Source: Marinobacterium ramblicola
GTDB lineage: Bacteria; Pseudomonadota; Gammaproteobacteria; Pseudomonadales; Balneatricaceae
DNA length: 64,000 nucleotides
Reading direction: 5' to 3'
Assembly: GCF_019084545.1 (NCBI RefSeq)
Contig: NZ_JAHREP010000003.1
Location: 186,001-250,000 of the forward strand
How positions within the stretch are numbered: the first letter of the stretch is position 1; the number at the start of each line of letters is the position of its first letter. This document shows, piece by piece, positions 55,422-62,388 of the stretch. Below the pieces are notes generated by a model, which was not told the DNA's origin, did no database searches, and saw only the letters and a program-made list of their open reading frames with translations. The position numbers and the translations under genes were made by a program.

Positions 55422-57137
55422 TTATTCCTCCAGTTTTTTCAACCGGTAGGCCAGCGCCGGCCGGGTCAGGCCCAGCTTGCGCGCCGCGGCCGAGATGTTG
55501 CCGTCGGTCTGCTCCATCGCGGTGCGGATCAGCTGCTCCTCAAGCTGATCCAGATTGAAGTTGTCGGTCAGCAGTCGCTCGCACAGGCCGGTATCGTCAC
55601 CGCTCTCTGTCCCCAGCTGATTGTCACTGTCGTTATGGGTCAGACGTCCCTGGCGGTTGATGATATTGAGCGGATGGCTGGGCTCCAGCAGCGACGGGAA
55701 CAGGGAGTCCAGATCGATGGTATGGTTGTTCTCGGCCAGGATCACGCCGCGCTCGATCATGTTCTCCAGCTCGCGGATATTACCGGGCCATTTATAGTGC
55801 ATCAGCGCATCCATGGCGCGGTCGGATACCCCCAGCGTACGTTTGTTGTAGGAGTGGTGATACTTGTTCAGAAAGTGCTCCACCAACAGCGGTATATCCT
55901 CGCTACGGTCACGCAGCGGGGGGATATGTACCGGGTAGACATTGAGCCGGTAGAACAGGTCGGCGCGGAACTTGCCGGACTCCACCGCTTTCTCCAGATC
56001 CTCGTTGGCGGCGGCGACCACGCGCACGTCGATCCGGCGGGTGCGGGTATCGCCGACACGCTCCATCTCGCCCTCCTGCAGCACACGCAGCAGCGTGGCC
56101 TGGGCGCGGGGCGACAGCTCGACCACTTCGTCGAGGAAGATGGTGCCGCCGTTGGCGCGTTCGAAACGCCCCTCCCGTGACTGGGTGGCACCGGTATAGG
56201 CCCCTTTCTCGACGCCGAACAGCTCCGCTTCGATCAGGTCCGGCGGTATGCAGGCGCAGTTGACGGCAACGAAGGGCTTGTCGGCGCGATCGGAGCTCTG
56301 GTGCAGCCCCCTGGCTACTACCTCTTTGCCGACGCCCGTTTCGCCCTGCAGCAGCACCGTGACCTTACTGGTGGAGGCCTTGCGGATCAGCTGGCAGACA
56401 TTACGGAAGGAACCCGAGCGGCCCACCGAATTGAACAGCAGATCCTCGTCGCGATCACCGCTCTTGACGCTATCGCGCAACTGGTTCAGCTCGCTCTGCA
56501 GCGCGAATAGCTCCTCGGCGATCGGGTCGGGCAGCAGGTCGCGCTCCAGCTCGGCGTGGTTCTCCCACTCCTCCAGCGGGCGTCCCTCGATACGGCAGTG
56601 GTCGGCGCCCATGCCGGCGCACTGGGTCTCCTTGAAGATGATCCGCCGGCTCATGTAATAGGTGGTATAGCCGCTGGCGTAGCCGATCAGCGTCCAGCAG
56701 ATCGGGTGGTCGGCAACACCGAAATCCTGCAGGTGGACCTCCGCCTCATATGAGTCGAACCAGTCGAAAATACCGTGGAACTTGCCGCTATCGACATCGA
56801 AATCCAGCTCTACCGGTTCGACACGGACCATCCCCTTGATGTTGTGCAACTGGGGTCCGACGAAGAAGGCTTCGTTGGGTGGGGCGTTGGGGCGTACCTT
56901 CCTGACCAGCTCGGCATCCCGCCAGCCCGAGTGGTAGCCGAAGCGGATCAGAAAGCCGCGGGCGCGCTCAATGCCGAGCGACTCGACCAGCTCCTTGCGC
57001 AGCAGACCCATGACGCTGGAGTGGATCATCAGCATGCGCTGTTCATTGAACCAGATCTTGCCCTGTTCGCTGTCGAAGCGGATCTGCGACAACAGATCCG
57101 CCTGCTCGGGGAGATGGAGATCGTTCTGTATAGCCAT
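55422..57137 (-). CDS. dmpR: XylR/DmpR-family sigma54 activator of phenol catabolism
   Basis: The protein senses aromatics directly and activates sigma54 promoters. From the ATG at 57137 it has 571 residues: an N-terminal aromatic-sensor (XylR_N) domain about 15-130, a V4R domain about 145-205 (ICWTLIGYASGYTTYYMSRRIIF, with conserved Cys and HCR), a linker, an AAA+ domain (Walker A GETGVGKE 265-272, sigma54-contact loop GAYTGA 312-317, Walker B GGTIFLDE 330-337) and a Fis-type helix-turn-helix (NISAAARKLGLTRPALAYRLKK) at the end. It is divergent from the hydroxylase operon, whose promoter carries matching upstream sites. I use dmpR as the closest named type. Confidence 0.9.
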   Translation of the reverse strand: MAIQNDLHLPEQADLLSQIRFDSEQGKIWFNEQRMLMIHSSVMGLLRKELVESLGIERARGFLIRFGYHSGWRDAELVRKVRPNAPPNEAFFVGPQLHNIKGMVRVEPVELDFDVDSGKFHGIFDWFDSYEAEVHLQDFGVADHPICWTLIGYASGYTTYYMSRRIIFKETQCAGMGADHCRIEGRPLEEWENHAELERDLLPDPIAEELFALQSELNQLRDSVKSGDRDEDLLFNSVGRSGSFRNVCQLIRKASTSKVTVLLQGETGVGKEVVARGLHQSSDRADKPFVAVNCACIPPDLIEAELFGVEKGAYTGATQSREGRFERANGGTIFLDEVVELSPRAQATLLRVLQEGEMERVGDTRTRRIDVRVVAAANEDLEKAVESGKFRADLFYRLNVYPVHIPPLRDRSEDIPLLVEHFLNKYHHSYNKRTLGVSDRAMDALMHYKWPGNIRELENMIERGVILAENNHTIDLDSLFPSLLEPSHPLNIINRQGRLTHNDSDNQLGTESGDDTGLCERLLTDNFNLDQLEEQLIRTAMEQTDGNISAAARKLGLTRPALAYRLKKLEE

Positions 57138-57270
57138 TGTTGTATTTATACCGGCCAGGGCTCTCGACGGAGCGTTATTGGGACACTTTTTTATTCTTGA
57201 ACGATTTTTACCGCTAATGGAAGAGGGACGTTTGGATGGGGACATCCACCCCCTTACAGATCATACGACC

Positions 57271-57318
57271 TAATCAAATGATTAAATATCCCCCGTTTCG
57301 GCTTGATCATATGCTTAG
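57271..57318. promoter_or_regulatory. Upstream activator sites for the DmpR-type regulator
   Basis: TAATCAAATGATTA (57271-57284) is a near-perfect palindrome, and TTGATCATATGCTTAG (57303-57318) keeps the left half of the published DmpR/XylR site TTGATCAATTGATCAA. They are spaced about three helical turns apart and end some 130 bases before the sigma54 promoter, the normal enhancer distance. Confidence 0.65.
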
Positions 57319-57342
57319 CCGGTCATGCTGATAGCAGCCTGA

Positions 57343-57387
57343 GGGTGATTGGTGCTGACCCGATGTCGGTACTGATCACCCTTTTTT
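57343..57387 (+). other. Terminator-like hairpin between activator sites and promoter
   Basis: GGGTGAT (57343-57349) pairs with ATCACCC (57375-57381), followed by six T residues; an inner GACC/GGTC helix can extend it. It looks like an intrinsic terminator reading rightward, yet no gene upstream reads in that direction. It may insulate the operon from stray transcription. Just after it, TATCAATAAAAA (from 57389) partly resembles an IHF site, which would help the enhancer loop. Confidence 0.55.
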
Positions 57388-57450
57388 ATATCAATAAAAA
57401 CAGCGGATTAGCCTCTGTTTGTGCTCATGTGAGCGTTTGATTTCGTTGTC

Positions 57451-57466
57451 TGGCACGGCTGTTGCG
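57451..57466 (+). promoter_or_regulatory. Sigma54 promoter of the phenol hydroxylase operon
   Basis: TGGCACG-GCTG-TTGC is a perfect match to the -24/-12 consensus, 43 bases before dmpK. It is the strongest sigma54 site in the window and lies where the Pseudomonas dmp promoter does. Confidence 0.95.
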
Positions 57467-57508
57467 ATAGAGGTGATGACAGCCACATCGACAACGAGAA
57501 TAACAGCG

Positions 57509-57814
57509 ATGAGCAAACCTACCCTCAGTCTAGCCGGTGGTACTGCAACCCAGGACCGCCCCTTCGATCCCCGGATCAAGTATGTCCGGGTGCGTAGCGA
57601 GCCTGGTACCCGCTTCGTCGAATTCGATTTCGCCATCGGCGACCCGAGCCTCTTTGTCGAACTGGTGCTGCCCCGTGCCGCGTTCGACAAATTCTGTGAG
57701 ATCAACGCCGTCGAGCATATGAGCGCAGAACAGATGGCGGCCGTGGACAGCGAGATGGCGAAGTGGCGCTACGGCGAAGAGACGCTGATGGCGCATAACC
57801 ACGGCCGTCACTGA
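57509..57814 (+). CDS. dmpK: Phenol hydroxylase subunit P0 (assembly protein)
   Basis: DmpK-type proteins help load iron or assemble the hydroxylase and are not needed for catalysis. The ATG at 57509 gives 101 residues beginning MSKPTLSLAGG; landmarks are KYVRVRSEPGTRFVEFDFAIGDPSLFVELVLP, FVELVLPRAAFDKFC and EMAKWRYGEETL. The protein is slightly longer than typical DmpK at both ends. It is the first gene of the K-L-M-N-O-P operon, 59 bases before dmpL. Confidence 0.9.
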   Translation: MSKPTLSLAGGTATQDRPFDPRIKYVRVRSEPGTRFVEFDFAIGDPSLFVELVLPRAAFDKFCEINAVEHMSAEQMAAVDSEMAKWRYGEETLMAHNHGRH

Positions 57815-57873
57815 TGTTTAAACCGTGAACAACGACCACTCCGATAACAACAAATCAGCTGGGATAGAGTTCA

Positions 57874-58857
57874 ATGACTATTGAGATCAAAACCTCCACG
57901 CTGGAGCCGGTTCGCAACACCTTCGCGCATATCGAGAAGCGCTTCGGTGACAAGCCGGCCACCCGCTACCAGGAAGCGACCTACGACGTTCAGGCCGAAA
58001 CCAACTTCCACTACCGCCCCTACTGGGATCCCGAGCATGAGCTGAACGATCCGCGCCGCACCGCGCTGGTGATGGCCGACTGGTATGCGTTCAAGGATCC
58101 GCGCCAGTTCTACTACGGCACCTATGTGCAGCAGCGCGCGAAGATGCAGGAGAGCGCCGAGAGCAGCTATGCCTTCTTCGACAAGCGCAACCTGGTCGAC
58201 CACCTCAGCGACGAGGTGAAGGCGCAGGTGATCCGTTACCTGGTGCCGCTACGCCATGTGGAGCACGCCGCCAACCTGAACAACATGTACGGCACCGCCT
58301 ACGGCTATGGCACCGCGATCACCCAGGCGCTGCTGTTCGACGGCATGGACCGGCTCGGTGTGGCGCAGTACCTGTCGCGCATCGGTCTGCTGCTGGACGG
58401 CAACAGCGGCGATGCGCTGAATGAAGCCAAGCAGCTGTGGATGCAGGACCCGGTCTGGCAGGGGATGCGCGCGCTCTGTGAAGAGACCCTGGTGACCAAG
58501 GACTGGTTCGAGCTGTTCCTGGCCCAGGATCTGGTGATCGACACCCTGGTCAGCGAGCTGTTCTACAACCAGCTGGACCGGAAGCTGAGCGCCGAGGGCG
58601 GCCAGGATATCGCCATGCTGACCGAGTTCATGCAGGAGTGGAGCAAGGATACCGAGCGCTGGGTGGATGCGGTGATCAAGACCGCCGCTGCCGAGTCCGA
58701 TGCCAACCGGGCGCTGATGGCGGGCTGGATCGAGCGCTGGCGCGGCAAGGCCGCCGAAGCGCTGGCGCCGCTGGCCGAGGAGATGCTGGGAGAGGGGGCG
58801 CTGAACGAGGCGCTGGCGGTACTCGACAAACGTGTGGCGAAAGCCGGAATCCGGTAA
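57874..58857 (+). CDS. dmpL: Phenol hydroxylase oxygenase beta subunit (P1)
   Basis: P1 is the structural partner of the diiron P3 subunit in the dimeric oxygenase. The 327-residue protein shows ETNFHYRPYWDPEHELNDPRRTALVMADWYAFKDPRQFYYGTYV (in shorter pieces), LVPLRHVEHAANLNNMYG and GTAITQALLFDGMDRLGVAQYLSRIGL, the hallmarks of the beta subunit of soluble diiron monooxygenases. It lacks the full set of iron ligands, as expected. It lies 11 bases before dmpM. Confidence 0.95.
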   Translation: MTIEIKTSTLEPVRNTFAHIEKRFGDKPATRYQEATYDVQAETNFHYRPYWDPEHELNDPRRTALVMADWYAFKDPRQFYYGTYVQQRAKMQESAESSYAFFDKRNLVDHLSDEVKAQVIRYLVPLRHVEHAANLNNMYGTAYGYGTAITQALLFDGMDRLGVAQYLSRIGLLLDGNSGDALNEAKQLWMQDPVWQGMRALCEETLVTKDWFELFLAQDLVIDTLVSELFYNQLDRKLSAEGGQDIAMLTEFMQEWSKDTERWVDAVIKTAAAESDANRALMAGWIERWRGKAAEALAPLAEEMLGEGALNEALAVLDKRVAKAGIR

Positions 58858-58868
58858 GGAGCAGCTCC

Positions 58869-59138
58869 ATGTCAAAGGTTTATATCGCACTGCAGGACAA
58901 CGACGTGTCCCGCTACATCGTCGAAGCGATCGAAGAGGACAACCCGGAGGTCCGCGTGATCCACAACCCGGCGATGATCCGCATCGAAGCCGAGGGTTAC
59001 CTGGTGGTCAAGCGTGAAACCGTCGAGGAGAAGCTGGGCCGTGACTGGGAGGTGCCGGAGCTGCACCTGAACCTGATCACCCTGGGCGGCAACGTCGATG
59101 AAGACGACGACCAGCTGAGCCTGTCCTGGAACTCCTGA
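58869..59138 (+). CDS. dmpM: Phenol hydroxylase regulatory/coupling protein (P2)
   Basis: This cofactor-free effector binds the oxygenase and is required for efficient turnover. The 89-residue length is right for DmpM; the sequence MSKVYIALQDNDVSRYIVEAIEEDNP and the middle IHNPAMIRIEAEGYLVVKRETVEEKLGRDWE are typical of the MmoB/DmpM family. AAGGAG precedes the ATG at 58869. It is 30 bases before dmpN. Confidence 0.94.
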   Translation: MSKVYIALQDNDVSRYIVEAIEEDNPEVRVIHNPAMIRIEAEGYLVVKRETVEEKLGRDWEVPELHLNLITLGGNVDEDDDQLSLSWNS

Positions 59139-59168
59139 TCCACATACAGAATAAGAAGGTAGATCACA

Positions 59169-60671
59169 ATGGCCGCGAAAAAACTGAGCCTGAAAGACAA
59201 ATACAGCCTGCTGACGCGGGACCTGGACTGGGAGTTCTCCTACCAGGATCGCAAAGAGGCGTTCCCGTTCGAAGCGTTCGAGGGGATCAAGATCACCGAC
59301 TGGTCGAAGTGGGAGGACCCCTTCCGCCTGACCATGGATGCCTACTGGAAATACCAGGCGGAGAAGGAGAAGAAGCTCTATGCCATCTTCGACGCCTTCG
59401 CCCAGAACAACGGTCAGCTCAACGTCTCCGATCCGCGTTACGTCAACGCGATCAAACTGTTCCTGACCGGTATCTCGCCGCAGGAGTACCAGGCGCACCA
59501 GGGCTTCGCCCATATCGGTCGCCAGTACGGCGGAGTCGGCGCCCGCGTGGCCTGTCAGATGCAGTCGCTGGACGAGTTGCGTCACGTGCAGACCCAGGTG
59601 CACGCGATGAGCCATTACAACAAGTTCTTCGATGGCTTCCAGAACTGGTCGCACATGCAGGACCGGGTCTGGTACCTGTCGGTGCCGACCTCCTTCTTCC
59701 ACGACGCGCGCAGTGCAGGTCCCTTCGAGTTCCTGGTCGCCATCGGTTTCAGCTTCGAGTACGTGCTGACCAACCTGCTGTTCGTGCCGTTCATGTCCGG
59801 CGCCGCCTACAACGGCGACATGGCCACGGTGACCTTCGGCTTCTCGGCCCAGTCCGACGAGGCGCGCCACATGACCCTTGGGCTGGAGGTGATCAAGTTC
59901 CTGCTCGAGCAGCATGAGGACAACGTGCCGATCGTGCAGAAGTGGATCGACAAGTGGTTCTGGCGCGGTACCCGCCTGCTCAGCCTGGTCGGCATGATGA
60001 TGGACTACATGCTGCCGAACAAGGTGATGAGCTGGCAGGAGGCCTGGGAGATCTACTTCGAGGAGGCCGGCGGCGCGCTGTTCAAGGACTTGGCCCGCTA
60101 CGGCATCACCATGCCGAAGTATGCCGAACTGGTCGAGAAGGAGAAGGAGCACGTCTCGCACCAGACCTGGTGGACCTTCTACACCCACGGTCATGCCGCC
60201 GGTTTCCACACCTGGATCCCCACCGACGAAGAGATGGACTGGCTCAGCGAGAAGTACCCCAACACCTTCGACAAGTACTACCGCCCGCGCTGGGAGCTGG
60301 CGCGCAAGCTGGAGGCCGAGGGCAAACGCTTCTACACCAAGGCGCTGCCGCAGCTGTGCACCACCTGCCAGATCCCGATGCTGTTCACCGAGATGGATGA
60401 TCCGACCCAGATCTCCTATCGCGACACCGTCTACAAGGGCGAGCGTTACCACTTCTGCTCCGACGGCTGCTGCGACATCTTCAAGGACGAGCCGGAGAAG
60501 TATGTGCAGTCCTGGTTGCCGGTGCACCAGATCTTCCAGGGCAACTGCGGCGGGCCCGGCGTCGAGCAGGTGCTGGGCGAGTACTACAAGATGAACCTGG
60601 GCGCCGACAACCTGGATATCAAGGGCTCGCCGGACGAGAAGCGGTGGAAGCAGTGGAAGGGTGTCGCATAA
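59169..60671 (+). CDS. dmpN: Phenol hydroxylase oxygenase alpha subunit (P3), diiron
   Basis: P3 carries the catalytic diiron centre that hydroxylates phenol to catechol. The 500-residue protein has the two ExxH motifs of the four-helix bundle (SLDELRHVQTQVHAMSHY and AQSDEARHMTLGLEVIKF) plus the glutamates in YQAHQGFAHIGRQYGG-containing and adjacent helices. Near the C-terminus a YHS domain with metal-binding cysteines is visible (LCTTCQIPMLF and YHFCSDGCCDIFKDEPEKYVQ), as in DmpN and toluene monooxygenase alpha subunits. Length is close to the usual 510. Confidence 0.96.
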   Translation: MAAKKLSLKDKYSLLTRDLDWEFSYQDRKEAFPFEAFEGIKITDWSKWEDPFRLTMDAYWKYQAEKEKKLYAIFDAFAQNNGQLNVSDPRYVNAIKLFLTGISPQEYQAHQGFAHIGRQYGGVGARVACQMQSLDELRHVQTQVHAMSHYNKFFDGFQNWSHMQDRVWYLSVPTSFFHDARSAGPFEFLVAIGFSFEYVLTNLLFVPFMSGAAYNGDMATVTFGFSAQSDEARHMTLGLEVIKFLLEQHEDNVPIVQKWIDKWFWRGTRLLSLVGMMMDYMLPNKVMSWQEAWEIYFEEAGGALFKDLARYGITMPKYAELVEKEKEHVSHQTWWTFYTHGHAAGFHTWIPTDEEMDWLSEKYPNTFDKYYRPRWELARKLEAEGKRFYTKALPQLCTTCQIPMLFTEMDDPTQISYRDTVYKGERYHFCSDGCCDIFKDEPEKYVQSWLPVHQIFQGNCGGPGVEQVLGEYYKMNLGADNLDIKGSPDEKRWKQWKGVA

Positions 60672-60760
60672 CACCCGCTTGGCCACTGATCCGGTATCGC
60701 TAACAACCGGGGGCGGAGTTATCCACAGTGATATCAGCCCCCGCTATGAGGATAAGAATA

Positions 60761-61123
60761 ATGCCAGTACATGCTTATACCCCCGATTACAGCGGCGAGG
60801 TGCGTGACCGCGTCGAGAATTTCCACGGCAACCAGATCGTCTACCTGGGCTGGGACCATCACCTGATGTTCTGCGCCGCCTTCGCTTTCCCGGTGCCGCC
60901 GACGCTGACCTTTCGCCAGCTGCGCGACGAGGTGATGGTTGAAGCATTCGAGCCACACCCCGAGTGGACACAGATCGACTGGGAGCGCACCACCTGGCTG
61001 CTCAATGGCCAGGCGTTCGAGCCGCAGCCGGATGTGGCGCTGATCGATCAGGGGATCGACCATAAATCCCTGTTGCGTTTCCAGACTCCGGACCTGAAAG
61101 GCTTTCAGGACGCCGGTGTCTGA
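60761..61123 (+). CDS. dmpO: Phenol hydroxylase subunit P4
   Basis: P4 is a small component of the oxygenase complex required for activity. The ATG at 60761 (MPVHAYTPDYSGEVRDRVENFHGNQ) follows a GAGGATAAG binding site and gives 120 residues; GWDHHLMFCAAFAFPVPPTLTFRQLRDEV and the FQTPDLKGFQDAGV end are family features. The 89-base gap to dmpN is the largest inside the operon and contains short inverted sequences (CCCCCGGTTG / CAACCGGGGG-like) that I could not resolve into a site. dmpP starts 11 bases later. Confidence 0.93.
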   Translation: MPVHAYTPDYSGEVRDRVENFHGNQIVYLGWDHHLMFCAAFAFPVPPTLTFRQLRDEVMVEAFEPHPEWTQIDWERTTWLLNGQAFEPQPDVALIDQGIDHKSLLRFQTPDLKGFQDAGV

Positions 61124-61134
61124 AGGAGGCGGTT

Positions 61135-62196
61135 ATGAGTTATGAAGTGACCATTGAACCCACCGGCGACGTGATCGAGGTGGAAGAGGGGCAGACCATC
61201 CTCGATGCCGCCCTGCGTCAGGGCGTCTGGCTGCCCTTCGCCTGCGGCCACGGCACCTGCGCCACCTGCAAGGTGCAGGTGCTGGAGGGCGAGGCCGATG
61301 TCGGCAACGCCTCGCCCTTTGCGCTGATGGACATGGAGCGAGACGAGGGCAAGGTACTGGCCTGCTGCGCGATGCCGGAATCGGACATGTGCATCGAAGC
61401 GGATATCGATGTGGATCCCGATTTTGCAGGCTTCCCGGTGCGTGATTTCGTCGGCACTGTGACCGAGATCCGTGACCTGTCCCCGACCATCAAGGGGATC
61501 TGGTTCAAGCTGGATCGTGGTATGGAGTTCCAGGCCGGGCAGTATATCAACCTGCGCATCCCGGGAGTGGAGGGCACCCGTGCCTTCTCCATCGCCAACA
61601 AACCCAGCGACAGCGACAGGCTTGAGCTGCACGTACGCAAGGTGGAGGGCGGTGCCGGCACCACCTGGCTGCATGAGATGCTGCAGGTCGGGGATACGCT
61701 TGACGTGTCCGGCCCCTACGGCCAGTTCTTCGTACGCAAGTCCGACGATCAGGACGCGATCTTCATCGCCGGCGGCTCCGGTCTGTCCAGTCCGCAGTCG
61801 ATGATCCTGGATCTGCTGGAGCAGGGCGACGGTCGCCAGATCTACCTGTTCCAGGGCGCGCGCAATGTGGCCGAGCTGTACAACCGGGAGATCTTCGAAG
61901 CGCTGGCGCAACAGCACGCCAACTTCCACTATATCCCGGCGTTGAACGCCCCATTGCCGGAGGAGAAGTGGGAGGGGTTCACCGGCTACGTGCATGAAGC
62001 GGTCAAGGCGCACTTCGACAACCGCTTCAGCGGCCACAAGGCCTACCTGTGCGGGCCGCCGCCGATGATCGATGCGGCGATCACCACACTGATGCAGGGA
62101 CGGCTGTTCGAGCGCGATATCCATATGGAGCGCTTCTTTAACGCCGCCGATGGTGCAGAAGACCAGCCGCGTTCGGCACTGTTTAAGCGGATCTGA
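61135..62196 (+). CDS. dmpP: Phenol hydroxylase reductase (P5), 2Fe-2S and FAD
   Basis: P5 shuttles electrons from NADH to the oxygenase. The 353-residue protein has an N-terminal plant-type ferredoxin domain with cluster cysteines C37, C42, C45 and C77 (FACGHGTCATCKVQVLEGE, VLACC), an FAD domain with the RxxS motif in GTRAFSIANKP, and an NAD domain with IAGGSGLSSPQSMILDL and the AYLCGPPPMIDAAI C-terminal block. GGAGG precedes the ATG. It is the last gene of the operon; I see no catechol dioxygenase after it. Confidence 0.96.
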   Translation: MSYEVTIEPTGDVIEVEEGQTILDAALRQGVWLPFACGHGTCATCKVQVLEGEADVGNASPFALMDMERDEGKVLACCAMPESDMCIEADIDVDPDFAGFPVRDFVGTVTEIRDLSPTIKGIWFKLDRGMEFQAGQYINLRIPGVEGTRAFSIANKPSDSDRLELHVRKVEGGAGTTWLHEMLQVGDTLDVSGPYGQFFVRKSDDQDAIFIAGGSGLSSPQSMILDLLEQGDGRQIYLFQGARNVAELYNREIFEALAQQHANFHYIPALNAPLPEEKWEGFTGYVHEAVKAHFDNRFSGHKAYLCGPPPMIDAAITTLMQGRLFERDIHMERFFNAADGAEDQPRSALFKRI

Positions 62197-62226
62197 TGAA
62201 AACAGGCTGACCGCCATACTGGCTGA

Positions 62227-62331
62227 CCGGACGTGGTACAGCTTTGCGGGACCTTCCACGGCCATGGATGGCCGTGGAGAGCGTACAGGGAGGTATTCAC
62301 AGCGTGTCCCGTGAAGCTGTACCACGTCCGG
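62227..62331. repeat. 105-bp nested inverted-repeat element after dmpP
   Basis: The outer arms CCGGACGTGGTACAGCTT (62227-62244) and AAGCTGTACCACGTCCGG (62314-62331) are perfect 18-bp inverted repeats; CGGGAC/GTCCCG extends them after a two-base mismatch. Inside is a second perfect hairpin, CCACGGCCAT-GG-ATGGCCGTGG (62256-62277). There is no T tract and no ORF. It separates dmpP from the convergent second regulator and may act as terminator, RNA stabiliser, or be a miniature transposable element. Confidence 0.85.
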
Positions 62332-62388
62332 TTTGGCACAGAGACTGCGTTTTAACCCACACTCAAAAGCCCCTCCTGACCTTTCTTC

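Noticed and set aside
58638-58868. N-terminal extension of dmpM reading through the end of dmpL
   Set aside because: The extension is the +1 frame of dmpL, very rich in Gly and Arg; the ATG at 58869 has AAGGAG and gives the normal DmpM length.
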